Positions 8,659-18,577 of a stretch of 64,000 bases of DNA are shown in pieces. Within the stretch, counting starts at the first letter, position 1. The number at the start of each line of letters is the position of its first letter. The DNA is from Roseobacter sp. SK209-2-6 (GTDB lineage Bacteria > Pseudomonadota > Alphaproteobacteria > Rhodobacterales > Rhodobacteraceae): contig NZ_AAYC01000006.1 of NCBI RefSeq assembly GCF_000169455.1, positions 1-64,000 of the forward strand. Direction: 5' to 3'. The position numbers and the translations under genes are program-made. Below the pieces are notes generated by a model. That model had not been told where the DNA came from. It searched no databases and saw nothing but the letters and a program-made list of their open reading frames with translations.

Positions 8659-10128
8659 TCAGTCCCTGCGGCCCTCCAGGTGCTTTCTAAGCTTGGAGGG
8701 CGCTGCTTTTTTCTTGCCTTTGTAAGGGTTCTTGTCCCCCTGCCCGCGCATCGTCAGCCGGATTGGCGAACCAGGCATATCGAAATCCTGCCGCAACCCG
8801 TTTACCAGATAGCGGGTGTAACTCGCCGGGATTTTTTCCGGATGCGAGCACATGACAACAAAGCCAGGAGGACGCGTTTTTGCCTGGGTCATATAGCGCA
8901 GCTTGATGCGCTTGCCTTGCGGAGCAGGGGGCGGGTGCTGCTCCAGCATGCCCGTCAGCCAGCGGTTCAGGGCCGCAGTAGGAATGCGCCGGTTCCAAAC
9001 ATCATAGGCCCGCATGATGGCATCATGCAGCCGCTCCAGACCTTTGCCAGTCTTGGCAGAAACTGTGATCAGTGGGGCACCGCGCAGCTGTGGCAACAGG
9101 CGACCAAAGGCCTCTTTCAGGTCACGCAGTTTTTCCTGCTTATTGTCCTCGATATCCCATTTGTTGACCGCAACAACCACGGCGCGGCCTTCGCGTTCTG
9201 CCAGGTCGGCAATGCGCAGGTCCTGCTGTTCAAAGGGAATATCCGCATCCAGCAGCACCACGACGACCTCGGCGAATTTCACCGCCCGCAATCCATCGGA
9301 AACAGAAAGCTTTTCCAGCTTCTCCTGCACCTTTGCCTTTTTGCGCATGCCTGCAGTGTCAAAGATCCGCATCGGGGTGCCGGACCAGTCCACCTGCAGC
9401 GAGATCGCATCGCGGGTGATCCCAGCCTCTGGCCCCGTCAGCAAGCGATCTTCGCCCAGTATCTTGTTGATCAGGGTGGATTTACCCGCATTAGGACGGC
9501 CGACAACTGCAACCTGCAAAGGTTTTTCACGGGTAGGAACTGGGGCCGCCGGGATATCATCCTCATCCCAATAGTCATCCTCTTCCAGTTCGAGATCGAC
9601 AACAGGAGAATGATCAACCGCTTCAGCTTCAAACTTCTCAGCCAGAGGCATCAGCACCGAATAGAGATCCGGCATGCCTTCACCATGTTCACCGGACAGG
9701 GGAATTGGCTCGCCCAGACCCAGGCCATAGGCTTCCAGCACGCCCGCCTCGGCGGCATTGCCTTCGGCCTTGTTGGCAGCAAGGATCACATGGGCGGATT
9801 TTCTGCGCAGGATCTCGGCAAAGACCTCATCCACCGGAGTGATGCCTGCGCGGGCGTCCACCATGAAGAGACAAATATCAGCCATGTCCACCGCACGCTC
9901 GGTCAGGCGGCGCATACGGCCTTCGAGCGAGTTGTCGGTGGCATCTTCCAGGCCCGCTGTGTCGATGACGGTAAAGCGCAGATCACCCAGCTTGGCCTCA
10001 CCCTCTCGCAGGTCGCGTGTCACCCCTGGCTGGTCATCGACCAGGGCCAGTTTCTTGCCCACAAGGCGGTTGAACAATGTGGATTTGCCCACATTCGGGC
10101 GCCCCACGATAGCAAGGGTAAAGGACAT
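8659..10128 (-). CDS. der: Ribosome-associated GTPase Der (EngA)
   Basis: Der is an essential double-GTPase for 50S subunit maturation. The 489-residue product has two G domains in tandem: G1 motifs GRPNVGKS (residues 8-15) and GRPNAGKS (about 209-216), each followed by DTAG and N/TKxD elements, and a C-terminal KH-like domain ending [11 protein letters not shown]. The acidic linker [15 protein letters not shown] (about residues 180-195) between the G domains is longer than in E. coli. bamB lies 73 bp upstream and the YfgM-like gene before that, the same neighbourhood as yfgM-bamB-der in gammaproteobacteria. Confidence 0.97.
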   Translation of the reverse strand: MSFTLAIVGRPNVGKSTLFNRLVGKKLALVDDQPGVTRDLREGEAKLGDLRFTVIDTAGLEDATDNSLEGRMRRLTERAVDMADICLFMVDARAGITPVDEVFAEILRRKSAHVILAANKAEGNAAEAGVLEAYGLGLGEPIPLSGEHGEGMPDLYSVLMPLAEKFEAEAVDHSPVVDLELEEDDYWDEDDIPAAPVPTREKPLQVAVVGRPNAGKSTLINKILGEDRLLTGPEAGITRDAISLQVDWSGTPMRIFDTAGMRKKAKVQEKLEKLSVSDGLRAVKFAEVVVVLLDADIPFEQQDLRIADLAEREGRAVVVAVNKWDIEDNKQEKLRDLKEAFGRLLPQLRGAPLITVSAKTGKGLERLHDAIMRAYDVWNRRIPTAALNRWLTGMLEQHPPPAPQGKRIKLRYMTQAKTRPPGFVVMCSHPEKIPASYTRYLVNGLRQDFDMPGSPIRLTMRGQGDKNPYKGKKKAAPSKLRKHLEGRRD

Positions 10129-10201
10129 CGGACCAAACTTTCAGCGTTTCAGACGCGCCCCATAGCGCATCTAAGCACCAACGACCAGAGCCATCAGCGC
10201 A

Positions 10202-11524
10202 TTAGCGGTATGCGAGCAGCTCACCCTTGCTCGAAACCAAGTATAGAGTGCGTCCAGCTACAACCGGTGCAGTGGATGCGCCACCCGGTACTTCGGCGAC
10301 GCGAGTTACGGACCCGTCACGCGGGTCAAAGAAACGCATCTGGCCGTCGTTTGAGGCAACGATTACCTGCCCGCCGGCCACTACCGGTCCGTAATGCGCG
10401 ACGATTGCACCTCGCTTGCTGGGTTTGTCCTTTAGGAAGCCCGGCAGATCCACGGCCCAGAGGACCTCGCCGCTGCCCGCATCAAGGCGCAGCAGCTGAT
10501 GACGATCGCTGATCTGGAACAGGCTGTTTCCTGCGGGCCAAACAGGACCGATCGCGCCTTCTTGGGCGGTCCAGATACGGTCGCCATTGCGAATGTCAAA
10601 AGCAACAGTTCGGCCGGAATGATTGCCAACAAAGGCTTTGTTGCCCACGATCACAGGCGCGCCGGTTACATCACTGATCCGAGACAGGGTTCTGCCAATC
10701 CGTTGCCCGGCAACGGAGGCGCTCCAGCGGCGTAGCCCACCACGGCGGAAGGTTGCAAGCAGATCGCCCGATCCGAAAGCAAAGATTGCCAAATCGCTGG
10801 TGATCACCGGTGCTGGCGCGCCCAAGACGTTTGACGCACTTGGTGTCGCTTCTATCTGCCACGCTATGCGTCCATCCTTGGTGTGCACGGCCCAGCCGGT
10901 ATCATCGCCGGCAACGAGATAGACCAAACCATCGCGAATGGTTGGCTCTCCGGACCCAGTTGCTTCCAACTCCTGACGCCAAATTTGTTTTCCACTTGTT
11001 GCGTCCAGTGCTGTCAGCACACCATAGCCAGAGGAAATGTAGAGAACCCCATTGTCATAGGCCATGCCACCACCGGTGGCTTGGCCCTCGTCATCGCGCG
11101 CAGGCAGGAGATCCTGTTGCCAGAGAACCTGCCCGCTGGAACTGACCGCAGAGATCTGCGCGGCGCTATCAAGGGTAAAGACCTTACCCTCAGCCACTAC
11201 GGGACGCGCCGTGATGCGCTGGCGACGGCTGTCACCGGCCCCAATTGGCGTCGCCCAGGACAGCTGTGGGGAGGAAGAAAGTGCCGGGTGCGATGTACGA
11301 TGGCGCGGATCACCGTGGCTCTGGGCCCAGGCGGCATTTGCAACCTGTTTGGGCAGTGAAATCGCAACCGACTGATTGATGACATCCTGATCCGCATCGG
11401 AACGCACCGCTTCTCGCTTACCAGGGAGGATCAACTCAGGCTCTGCACAGCCACTCAGGCCGAAGGCCAGGACTGAACCACACAACAGGCTTCGAACCAT
11501 AGAAACTGGCTTAATCATCGTCAT
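10202..11524 (-). CDS. bamB: Outer membrane protein assembly factor BamB
   Basis: A PQQ-repeat beta-propeller lipoprotein of the BAM complex, which inserts beta-barrel proteins into the outer membrane. The 440-residue product has a lipoprotein signal with lipobox LSGC (Cys-26) and repeated propeller blades marked by VLW/KIW/RIW and ALDATSGKQIW-type motifs, for example LTALDATSGKQIWRQ near residue 170 and LRLDAGSGEVLW near 355. The first ATG was kept, but a second ATG two codons later is equally possible. It sits between the YfgM-like gene (49 bp upstream) and der, which supports BamB over a PQQ-dehydrogenase. Confidence 0.9.
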   Translation of the reverse strand: MTMIKPVSMVRSLLCGSVLAFGLSGCAEPELILPGKREAVRSDADQDVINQSVAISLPKQVANAAWAQSHGDPRHRTSHPALSSSPQLSWATPIGAGDSRRQRITARPVVAEGKVFTLDSAAQISAVSSSGQVLWQQDLLPARDDEGQATGGGMAYDNGVLYISSGYGVLTALDATSGKQIWRQELEATGSGEPTIRDGLVYLVAGDDTGWAVHTKDGRIAWQIEATPSASNVLGAPAPVITSDLAIFAFGSGDLLATFRRGGLRRWSASVAGQRIGRTLSRISDVTGAPVIVGNKAFVGNHSGRTVAFDIRNGDRIWTAQEGAIGPVWPAGNSLFQISDRHQLLRLDAGSGEVLWAVDLPGFLKDKPSKRGAIVAHYGPVVAGGQVIVASNDGQMRFFDPRDGSVTRVAEVPGGASTAPVVAGRTLYLVSSKGELLAYR

Positions 11525-11573
11525 CTCTGCCCCGCAAACCCTTGTCTATCTCCACCGCTTTTTGCAGTGGTTG

Positions 11574-12245
11574 TTACCCTTCCGGCCCTGCGCCAGAATC
11601 CAGCGAGCCGCCAAGTGCTACAATCACTTGCGAGGCGCGTTCTTTCAAGTCCGCAGCCGCAGATGCATCAACTGTAATCTGTTGCAAGCGAGTAATCGCC
11701 GCCTCGGTATTGCCCTGTTCAATTTCCAAAAGAGCAATCTGTTCAGAAGCAAGCAATGCCAGCGGTGCACCCGGCTGGGCCAAAGCCTCAAACTGAATGC
11801 GACGCTCCTCAAGGCTGAGGCTCTCCTGCTGCAGCAGCAGCGCTTTGAAGCTGGCGATATGACGATAGATCATCGGCAGCTCTCCGTTAACGGCAACGCT
11901 TTCAAGCCGTGCAACAGCCGCATCGCGGTCATCCGCATTCACCAAAGCACCGGCCTGAAGCAGGGCGACCACGGCTTTGCCGCCTTCAGTATCTGCAGCG
12001 ATCTTACTCAGCGCTTCGGCCCGCTTTGCATCCTCATCGTGAACAAGCGCTGCCAAAAGCTCATCACCTAAATCCTGCGCCGCTGTTTCGGCTTTGGATT
12101 TATTGATTTCTCTGAACGTGGCACCACCGACGATCAAGATCACCGCCAGCCCACCGATCCAGCCATATCGCTTCAGCATCAGGAAGAGGCGATCTCGGCG
12201 CACCTCTTCGGTGACCTCTTCAATAAAACTATCGGTATCGCTCAT
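11574..12245 (-). CDS. YfgM-like tetratricopeptide membrane protein
   Basis: A 223-residue inner-membrane protein with a cytoplasmic N-terminus (MSDTDSFIEEVTEEVRRDR), one membrane span at about residues 28-46 (GWIGGLAVILIVGGA) and a helical TPR-like domain outside. This is the YfgM/UPF0070 layout; in E. coli YfgM is an ancillary SecYEG chaperone partner encoded beside bamB. The start was placed at MSDTDS, with AGGGGCG upstream, rather than at an ATG 8 codons earlier. It is first in the YfgM-like/bamB/der unit, consistent with a role in envelope protein export. Confidence 0.8.
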   Translation of the reverse strand: MSDTDSFIEEVTEEVRRDRLFLMLKRYGWIGGLAVILIVGGATFREINKSKAETAAQDLGDELLAALVHDEDAKRAEALSKIAADTEGGKAVVALLQAGALVNADDRDAAVARLESVAVNGELPMIYRHIASFKALLLQQESLSLEERRIQFEALAQPGAPLALLASEQIALLEIEQGNTEAAITRLQQITVDASAAADLKERASQVIVALGGSLDSGAGPEG

Positions 12246-12447
12246 TCCAAATCGCCCCTGAAGTGCCACATCACGCCCAATTTCAGCCCGATGTATTGAA
12301 CTATTTTGCTCCTCTTAACCTGCTACAGGCGGCAAGCCAAGAGCCGCGTCTTCAGGGAAACCACCTCAAATTTGCAAAAAACAGCAAGATTTGTGACCTA
12401 AACTGTTCTGTTTAGTGTAGACAATACCTATATGCCGACTATCAATT

Positions 12448-12475
12448 CACCCGGGATCTGGCGGGATCCCGGGTG
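12448..12475 (+). promoter_or_regulatory. Perfect 11-bp hairpin in the leader of the RND operon
   Basis: CACCCGGGATC, a 6-nt loop, then GATCCCGGGTG form a perfect stem ending 50 bp before the adaptor ATG. There is no T run after it, so it is not a standard terminator. It could be an operator for an unseen repressor or an mRNA structure; neither can be decided from sequence. The nearby AT-rich stretch at about 12390-12440 is the likely promoter region. Confidence 0.5.
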
Positions 12476-12525
12476 TGTTTGGTCACCCTGTTCACCAGAC
12501 GGTCAGATTTTCTGGAAGGCCCGCT

Positions 12526-13770
12526 ATGAAATTGATTCCCCTTATAACCGCCATTTTGGTTTCGCTTGGCTTGTATTTTCTGGTCATCGAAAGAGAGACG
12601 CTCCTGGCTTTTGCCCGCGGCCAGGACCCCGCTGCCACCACCACAGCAGCAAACGAAACAACAGCTGAACAGGACGTTGAAGCCGTAGTGGCCGAGAACC
12701 GCGTGGGTGTAGTCGCCATGCATAGCGAAGCCCGCGTTTTTGACAGCGCAGTGATCCTGCGCGGCATGACTGAGGCCGTGCGCCAGGTCAATGTCCGGGC
12801 AGAAACCTCTGCCATTGTAATCTCAGAACCCCAACGCAGAGGCGCTCAGGTCAAAGCAGGGGATCTCCTGTGCGAACTTGATCCTGGAACGCGTCCTGCC
12901 AGCCTGCTGGAAACCCAGGCACGCCTGATCGAAGCGCGCGCCAGAATGCCAGAAGCAGAAGCCCGTGTAGAGGAAGCCCGCGCCCGTTTGAGTGAAGCGA
13001 AAATCAACCTGACGGCCGCCTCTAAGCTTTCCGAAGGCGGCTATGCCTCTGAAACGCGCCTTGCAGCTGCCAAAGCGACGGAACGCTCTGCGGTTGCCGG
13101 GGTTGCCAGCGCTTTGGGAGGGCTTGAAACAACCCGCGCCGGGATTGAATCCGCTCAGGCCGCGGTTGCTGCTGCCGAAAAAGAAATCGACCGCCTGCGT
13201 ATCACGGCCCCCTTTGACGGGCATCTGGAAAGCGACACCGCCGAGATCGGCAGCCTGATGCTTCCAGGCGACCTCTGCGCCACAGTTATCCAGCTCGACA
13301 CCATGAAACTGGTGGGTTTTGTGCCGGAAACTCAGGTCAATCGCATTGCTCTGGATGCCCTGGCCGGGGCAGAGCTGGCAACCGGTGACCGTGTCCAGGG
13401 GAAAGTGACCTTTGTCAGCCGCGCCGCTGACCCCGCAACCCGTACCTTTGAAGTTGAAATCTCTGTACCCAATCCAGATCTAGCGATCCGCGATGGTCAG
13501 ACCGCGGATATTGCGATCTCTGCTGATGGCGCCACCGCTCACAAATTGCCGCAATCCTCCCTGACCTTGAACAATGAGGGGCAATTAGGCGTGCGCGTCG
13601 TGCGTGAGGATCAGACCGCCGGGTTCTTCCCTGTGGATCTCTTGCGTGATGAGGCAGACGGTGTCTGGGTCTCTGGCCTGCCGCAAAAGGCTGATGTCAT
13701 CATCGTAGGACAAGAGTTTGTCACCTCAGGCGTCGCCGTAGCACCGGCATACCGGGAGGCAAGCCAATGA
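12526..13770 (+). CDS. RND efflux periplasmic adaptor subunit
   Basis: A membrane fusion protein linking an inner-membrane RND pump to an outer-membrane channel. The 414-residue product has an N-terminal anchor (about residues 4-21), a lipoyl half-motif (RGAQVKAGDLLCELDP, about 103-118), a long alpha-hairpin coiled coil rich in Ala/Glu/Arg (about 125-215), the second lipoyl half (ITAPFDGHL) and a beta-barrel. The start at MKLIPL, with GGAAGG upstream, is preferred over a frame extension of 17 codons. It overlaps the permease by 4 bp (ATGA). No outer-membrane TolC-like gene is next to it. Substrate unknown. Confidence 0.92.
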   Translation: MKLIPLITAILVSLGLYFLVIERETLLAFARGQDPAATTTAANETTAEQDVEAVVAENRVGVVAMHSEARVFDSAVILRGMTEAVRQVNVRAETSAIVISEPQRRGAQVKAGDLLCELDPGTRPASLLETQARLIEARARMPEAEARVEEARARLSEAKINLTAASKLSEGGYASETRLAAAKATERSAVAGVASALGGLETTRAGIESAQAAVAAAEKEIDRLRITAPFDGHLESDTAEIGSLMLPGDLCATVIQLDTMKLVGFVPETQVNRIALDALAGAELATGDRVQGKVTFVSRAADPATRTFEVEISVPNPDLAIRDGQTADIAISADGATAHKLPQSSLTLNNEGQLGVRVVREDQTAGFFPVDLLRDEADGVWVSGLPQKADVIIVGQEFVTSGVAVAPAYREASQ

Positions 13771-16700
13771 TAGGTATCGTCTCCTGGGCTGCTGATCGTG
13801 CCAGGATGGTCCTGGCTTTTATTGCAATCTCGATCCTGGTGGGCGGGTTCGCCTACTCAGTGCTGCCCAAAGAGGGTGAGCCCGACATCGACATCCCGAT
13901 GCTCTTTGTATCGGTAGAATTCCCCGGCATCTCCGCCGAAGACAGTGAGAGCCTGCTGGTCAAGCCCATGGAAACCGAGATGGTAGATCTCGATGGGCTA
14001 GACAAGATGACGGCCACCGCCGCCGAGAATTACGCCGGTATCCTGCTGGAGTTCGACTTTGGCTGGGACAAGAGTGCGACGATTGCCGATGTGCGGGATG
14101 CGATGAACACGGCACAGGCCAATTTCCCGGATGGTGCTGAGCAATACGATATCACCGAGATCAACTTCTCTGAGTTTCCGATCGTCATCGTCAACCTGAC
14201 CGGTGCCGTGCCTGAACGGACCATGGCGCGGATCGCCAAAGACCTGCAGGATGAGGTTGAGGCGCTGGATTCCGTGCTAAAGGCTGGTATCGCGGGCAAC
14301 CGAGACGAAATGGTCGAAGTTGTGATCGATCCTTTGCGGCTGGAAAGCTACAACATTACCGCACCAGAGCTGATCACCGTTGTGCAAAACAACAACCAGC
14401 TAATCGCGGCAGGCGAGGTTGAGACCGAACAAGGGACCTTCTCGGTCAAGATCCCCTCCTCTTTCAACGACGTCTCGGACATTTATTCCCTTCCGATCAA
14501 AACCAATGGCGACCGGGTTGTGACGCTCGGGGAGCTGGCACAGATCAACTACACCTTTGAGGATCGCAAAGGTACAGCCCGCTTCGATGGTGAAGACACC
14601 GTTGCCCTGCAGGTGGTGAAACGCAAGGGCTTCAACCTGATCGACACAGTGGATGAGGTGAAAACCGTTCTGGCCGAAGCACAGGCTAAATGGCCCCCAG
14701 AGCTGCGTGCAGCCGTAACTCTGGGAACCTCCAACGACCAGAGCCGCGTTGTCGGCTCCATGGTGAGCCAGCTGGAAGGTTCGGTTCTGACTGCTGTTGC
14801 CCTGGTCATGATCGTGGTTTTGGCCTCCCTTGGTAGCCGTGCCGCCCTCTTGGTAGGCTTTGCCATCCCGACCTCCTTCCTCTTGTGTTTTGCCTTCCTG
14901 GCACTGATGGGTGTTTCCATCTCGAACATCGTAATGTTCGGATTGATCCTCGCCGTGGGCATGCTGGTGGATGGCGCCATCGTGGTGGTTGAATATGCCG
15001 ACAAGCGCATCAAAGAGGGTACGGGCCCGATGCATGCCTATGTCGAAGCGGCACAGCGCATGTTCTGGCCCATTGTCTCGTCCACAGCGACCACGCTCTG
15101 CGCCTTCCTGCCAATGCTGTTCTGGCCCGGTGTCCCGGGTGAATTCATGGGCATGCTGCCGGTCACATTGATCTTTGTTCTTTCCGCCTCTCTGGTGGTG
15201 GCTCTGATCTATCTCCCCGTGATGGGCGGCGTTTCTGGCCGGATGAGCCGCGTTTTCGAAGGGGCATCAAATGCGATGCGCGCTGTTCTGCCCTGGTGGA
15301 TCCGTGCGCCACTGGTCTTGCCTGCGCTCTGGGGCATCTTTGCTGGTGCCATGCAGATGCTGAACCCCAGCTATCTACTGTCCGAAGGGACCGCGCCCCT
15401 TGCGGGTCTTGCCTTTGGCGGGCTGATCTTCATTCTGTCCGCCTTTGCCGCCTCTATCACCCTTGGGGCTGCCAAGTTCGTGCGCCGTGAGAAGCGGGTT
15501 GAAGCGGGCTATCATCACACCGCCTTTGGCTATGTGATCAAGTTCATTGCCGGCAATCCAATCATGCCGGTTGTGACACTCGCAGCCGTTGGCTTTGGGA
15601 TCATGACGGTCTTTGCCACCTTTGGTGAGAACAACTACGGGGTCGAATTCTTCGTCGAAAACGAACCTGAACAGGCAACCGCCTATGTCCGCGCCCGTGG
15701 CAACATCAGTCTGGCCGAGCAGGATCTGATGGTCCGCGAGGCAGAAGAGATCATCAAGGCCCATCCGGCCGTGGTGAATGTCTTTTCCTTTGCAGGCGAA
15801 GGTGGTCTGGACACCGGCGGGCCTGGTGCCAGCCAATCGCCTGCCGATACCATTGGACAGGTCCAGTTTGAGATCATCCCCTGGGAAGATCGCCCCACCC
15901 AGAGCGAAACCTGGTTCTTCGGGTTACTGTCCCGAGAGGTCACCGCAACCAAATTCGACGGCAATACCGTTCTGGATGAGCTCACCGCCTCTTTGGCGCA
16001 GATCCCCGGATTTATGGTTGAGGTCAAGGCCTTGGAGCAAGGCCCTGGGTCGGGCAAGCCGATCAATCTGCGGGTCCGAGGTGACAGTTGGGACGCCCTT
16101 ACGACCTCCGCTGAAATGGTCCGGTCGGTCTTTGATGAAACCCCTGGCCTGATCCTGGTCGAGGACACCTTGCCCCTGCCGGGTATCGATTGGCAAATCG
16201 ACGTTGATGTGGAAAAGGCCGGTCGCTACGGCGCCGATGTCGCCACCGTTGGCGGCATGGTGCAGCTGGTGACCCGTGGGATCCTGCTGGATACCATGCG
16301 TGTCGACAGTTCTGACGAGGAGATCGAGATCCGGGTTCGCCTCCCGGACCAGGACCGGGTTCTGGCGACGCTCGATAACCTAAAGGTTCGCACCGCAGAC
16401 GGCTTGGTTCCCCTGTCGAACTTTATCACCCGCCAGCCAGTGCCCAAACTGGCGAGCATCAGCCGCATCGACCAAGAGCGCTTCTACACAGTCAAAGCCG
16501 ATGTTGAGCCGGGATTAAGCAAGCTGACAATCGCGGCGGAAGACGGGGTTGAATCCACCCTTGCCCTGCTCAAGGTGCTGCCCGAAGGCCTAAAGGCCAG
16601 TGATGCCGTCTACTCTGCGCCAAATGGTTTGAACTATACCTTGTTCGAACTGGTTGACGCGGAGAACAGCGATGGCCTGCAGGAAGCACTTGATGGGGAG

Positions 16701-17561
16701 GCTAAACTCATCCCCGTCAATCCGAATGAGCGGATTGCAGAGCTGACAAAGTGGCTGGAAACAGAGCCCCTGGACCGTGCCGTTACCTGGGAATGGACCG
16801 GCGATCAGGAGGAACAAGAGGAAAGCGGCGCCTTCCTGTCCAAGGCCTTCCTTGGGGCTTTGGGGTTGATGTTCGTGATCCTCTTGGCCCAGTTCAACTC
16901 CTTCTATAATGCGGTTCTGGTGCTTCTGGCGGTGATCCTCTCCACCACCGGTGTACTGATCGGCATGCTGGTGATGCAGCAGCCCTTCTCGATCATCATG
17001 ACCGGGACAGGCATCGTGGCGCTCGCCGGGATCGTGGTGAACAACAATATTGTTCTGATCGATACCTATCAGGAGTTCAGCCGCCACATGCCCCGGATCG
17101 AAGCCATCGTGCGCACCGCAGAGGCCCGCATTCGTCCGGTGCTGCTGACTACCGTGACGACCATGGCCGGTCTTGCGCCAATGATGTTTGGCATCAGCCT
17201 CGACTTCATCGGGGGTGGCTATACCATCGACAGCCCCACCGCGCTGTGGTGGAAACAGCTGGCAACGGCCGTGGTTTTTGGCCTTGGCGTGGCAACGGTT
17301 CTGACACTGGTGGTGACCCCATCTCTGCTGTCGATCCGCGTCTGGCTCTCGACCTATATGTCCTGGATGGGCCGCATCCTTGCGCGGATCACTGGCGGGC
17401 GCTCCAGTCGCATCGCACAGGACATGAGGCTGGCCAAGAAGGCGCGCAAACTGCCCTCGACAGAGATCATGTGGGATGCACCCAAGCCTGCTACACCGGT
17501 TGAGGCAGAGGAGGGCACGCCCAATGATCCGCCCTCTGGCGCTTTACGCGCCGCCGAGTAG
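13767..17561 (+). CDS. RND efflux permease (AcrB/MexB superfamily)
   Basis: The 1264-residue proton-driven inner-membrane pump of the pair. It has an N-terminal span (about 11-32), two large periplasmic loops and two bundles of spans (about 335-560 and 1030-1230). The conserved proton-relay region GMLVDGAIVVVEYAD near residue 405 is present. It is about 200 residues longer than AcrB: an extra hydrophobic segment near 505-560 and a long charged tail ending PNDPPSGALRAAE account for this. Start ATG overlaps the adaptor stop. The subtype (drug, lipid or metal) is unclear; the extended size fits the alphaproteobacterial hydrophobe/amphiphile group. Confidence 0.93.
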   Translation: MIGIVSWAADRARMVLAFIAISILVGGFAYSVLPKEGEPDIDIPMLFVSVEFPGISAEDSESLLVKPMETEMVDLDGLDKMTATAAENYAGILLEFDFGWDKSATIADVRDAMNTAQANFPDGAEQYDITEINFSEFPIVIVNLTGAVPERTMARIAKDLQDEVEALDSVLKAGIAGNRDEMVEVVIDPLRLESYNITAPELITVVQNNNQLIAAGEVETEQGTFSVKIPSSFNDVSDIYSLPIKTNGDRVVTLGELAQINYTFEDRKGTARFDGEDTVALQVVKRKGFNLIDTVDEVKTVLAEAQAKWPPELRAAVTLGTSNDQSRVVGSMVSQLEGSVLTAVALVMIVVLASLGSRAALLVGFAIPTSFLLCFAFLALMGVSISNIVMFGLILAVGMLVDGAIVVVEYADKRIKEGTGPMHAYVEAAQRMFWPIVSSTATTLCAFLPMLFWPGVPGEFMGMLPVTLIFVLSASLVVALIYLPVMGGVSGRMSRVFEGASNAMRAVLPWWIRAPLVLPALWGIFAGAMQMLNPSYLLSEGTAPLAGLAFGGLIFILSAFAASITLGAAKFVRREKRVEAGYHHTAFGYVIKFIAGNPIMPVVTLAAVGFGIMTVFATFGENNYGVEFFVENEPEQATAYVRARGNISLAEQDLMVREAEEIIKAHPAVVNVFSFAGEGGLDTGGPGASQSPADTIGQVQFEIIPWEDRPTQSETWFFGLLSREVTATKFDGNTVLDELTASLAQIPGFMVEVKALEQGPGSGKPINLRVRGDSWDALTTSAEMVRSVFDETPGLILVEDTLPLPGIDWQIDVDVEKAGRYGADVATVGGMVQLVTRGILLDTMRVDSSDEEIEIRVRLPDQDRVLATLDNLKVRTADGLVPLSNFITRQPVPKLASISRIDQERFYTVKADVEPGLSKLTIAAEDGVESTLALLKVLPEGLKASDAVYSAPNGLNYTLFELVDAENSDGLQEALDGEAKLIPVNPNERIAELTKWLETEPLDRAVTWEWTGDQEEQEESGAFLSKAFLGALGLMFVILLAQFNSFYNAVLVLLAVILSTTGVLIGMLVMQQPFSIIMTGTGIVALAGIVVNNNIVLIDTYQEFSRHMPRIEAIVRTAEARIRPVLLTTVTTMAGLAPMMFGISLDFIGGGYTIDSPTALWWKQLATAVVFGLGVATVLTLVVTPSLLSIRVWLSTYMSWMGRILARITGGRSSRIAQDMRLAKKARKLPSTEIMWDAPKPATPVEAEEGTPNDPPSGALRAAE

Positions 17562-17582
17562 GACCTGACAAAACCAAGACCC

Positions 17583-17609
17583 AAAGCCCCGCCCTGTGCG
17601 GGGCTTTTT
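17583..17609 (+). terminator. Intrinsic terminator after the RND operon
   Basis: Stem AAAGCCCCGC / GCGGGGCTTT with a short loop and a T run, 21 bp past the permease stop. Confidence 0.85.
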
Positions 17610-17755
17610 GGTTCGGAGAGCGAAGCACATCGCTGGTCAAAATTGTGCGCAAATTTGACTCGCAAACCGAGACTTAATAAAAGTTAATAGTTCATTAAAT
17701 TTTGAGCGGCGTTTTGCTGCCATTTTTTAACTGTTTTTTGTGGAGCGTTCTTTCG

Positions 17756-18523
17756 ATGACGAAACAAATCGGTAAAATGAAATCCCTTCTAGTTTCCTTA
17801 GCTTGCACTACCCTGCTGGGCACAGCTGCGCAGGCAGGGGTCGTTTCTGGCGGTAGCCTTCTTAGCGGATCAGAGGCGGATCAGTTCGAAACCTGGCTGG
17901 GGCTGGGCGATCAGGATTTCACCAATATCTGGACTGGCACAGCTGGGGTTTCCACCGCAGCGAGCTTCCATGCTGCTGTCGATGGACAGGGTCCGACTAT
18001 TTCAATTTTCGACATCACGATGGGTGATGGCAGCAATGCCCGAATTGGTGGTTATACTGCGCTGGATTGGGGCGGTTCATCTACCTACTACAACGATCCC
18101 ACGGCCTTCTTGTTCAATTTGACCACGGGTGAGCGGCAAACCACCCAACACAACCTGAGTAGCATCTACGTACACCCGAATTACTTCCCGACCTTTGGCG
18201 GCGGCCATGATATCGTCGCGGGGTTTGGTGTCCTGGGAACCTACAATGGGAACAACAGTCACCCAAATCATGATGGCTATAGCTACAGCTATACTTATGA
18301 TGTTGGCCAAGGCCAGATTAGCGTTGCAGGCGACAGTGGGGGCGGAAGTGGGAATTCAGGGAACCACTATAGCCATTGGTCGATAAACACGTTGGAAGTT
18401 TACACATTTGCCACCGCTTCCCCCATCGCACCGGTTCCTCTGCCTGCGGGTTTCCCATTGCTGGCAGGCGGCTTGGCTCTTTTAGGCTTTGGCGCAAATA
18501 GGCGCCGCCGCTCAGCCGCTTGA
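17756..18523 (+). CDS. Secreted protein with VPLPA-CTERM sorting tail
   Basis: A 255-residue exported protein. It has a signal peptide (LLVSLACTTLLGTAAQA, cleavage near residue 27), a Gly/Ser/Asn/Tyr-rich body of about 200 residues with no enzyme motif, and a C-terminal sorting signal: VPLPA near residue 228, a hydrophobic stretch, then RRRR. This tripartite tail is the VPLPA-CTERM class, processed by an exosortase-type enzyme known in Rhodobacterales; no exosortase gene is in the window. The start with GGAG upstream at 17756 was chosen over an earlier in-frame ATG. An internal ATG 7 codons later is possible. Function unknown; an exported surface or matrix protein is inferred. Confidence 0.8.
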   Translation: MTKQIGKMKSLLVSLACTTLLGTAAQAGVVSGGSLLSGSEADQFETWLGLGDQDFTNIWTGTAGVSTAASFHAAVDGQGPTISIFDITMGDGSNARIGGYTALDWGGSSTYYNDPTAFLFNLTTGERQTTQHNLSSIYVHPNYFPTFGGGHDIVAGFGVLGTYNGNNSHPNHDGYSYSYTYDVGQGQISVAGDSGGGSGNSGNHYSHWSINTLEVYTFATASPIAPVPLPAGFPLLAGGLALLGFGANRRRRSAA

Positions 18524-18577
18524 GCTCGTCACACAAAGCCTAATCACGCCAAAGAACAGATGCGGCCAAGCCCTAAG

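Noticed and set aside
8680-10512. Open frame of about 610 codons on the plus strand opposite der
   Set aside because: A shadow of der and bamB caused by codon bias; no domain and no start signal.
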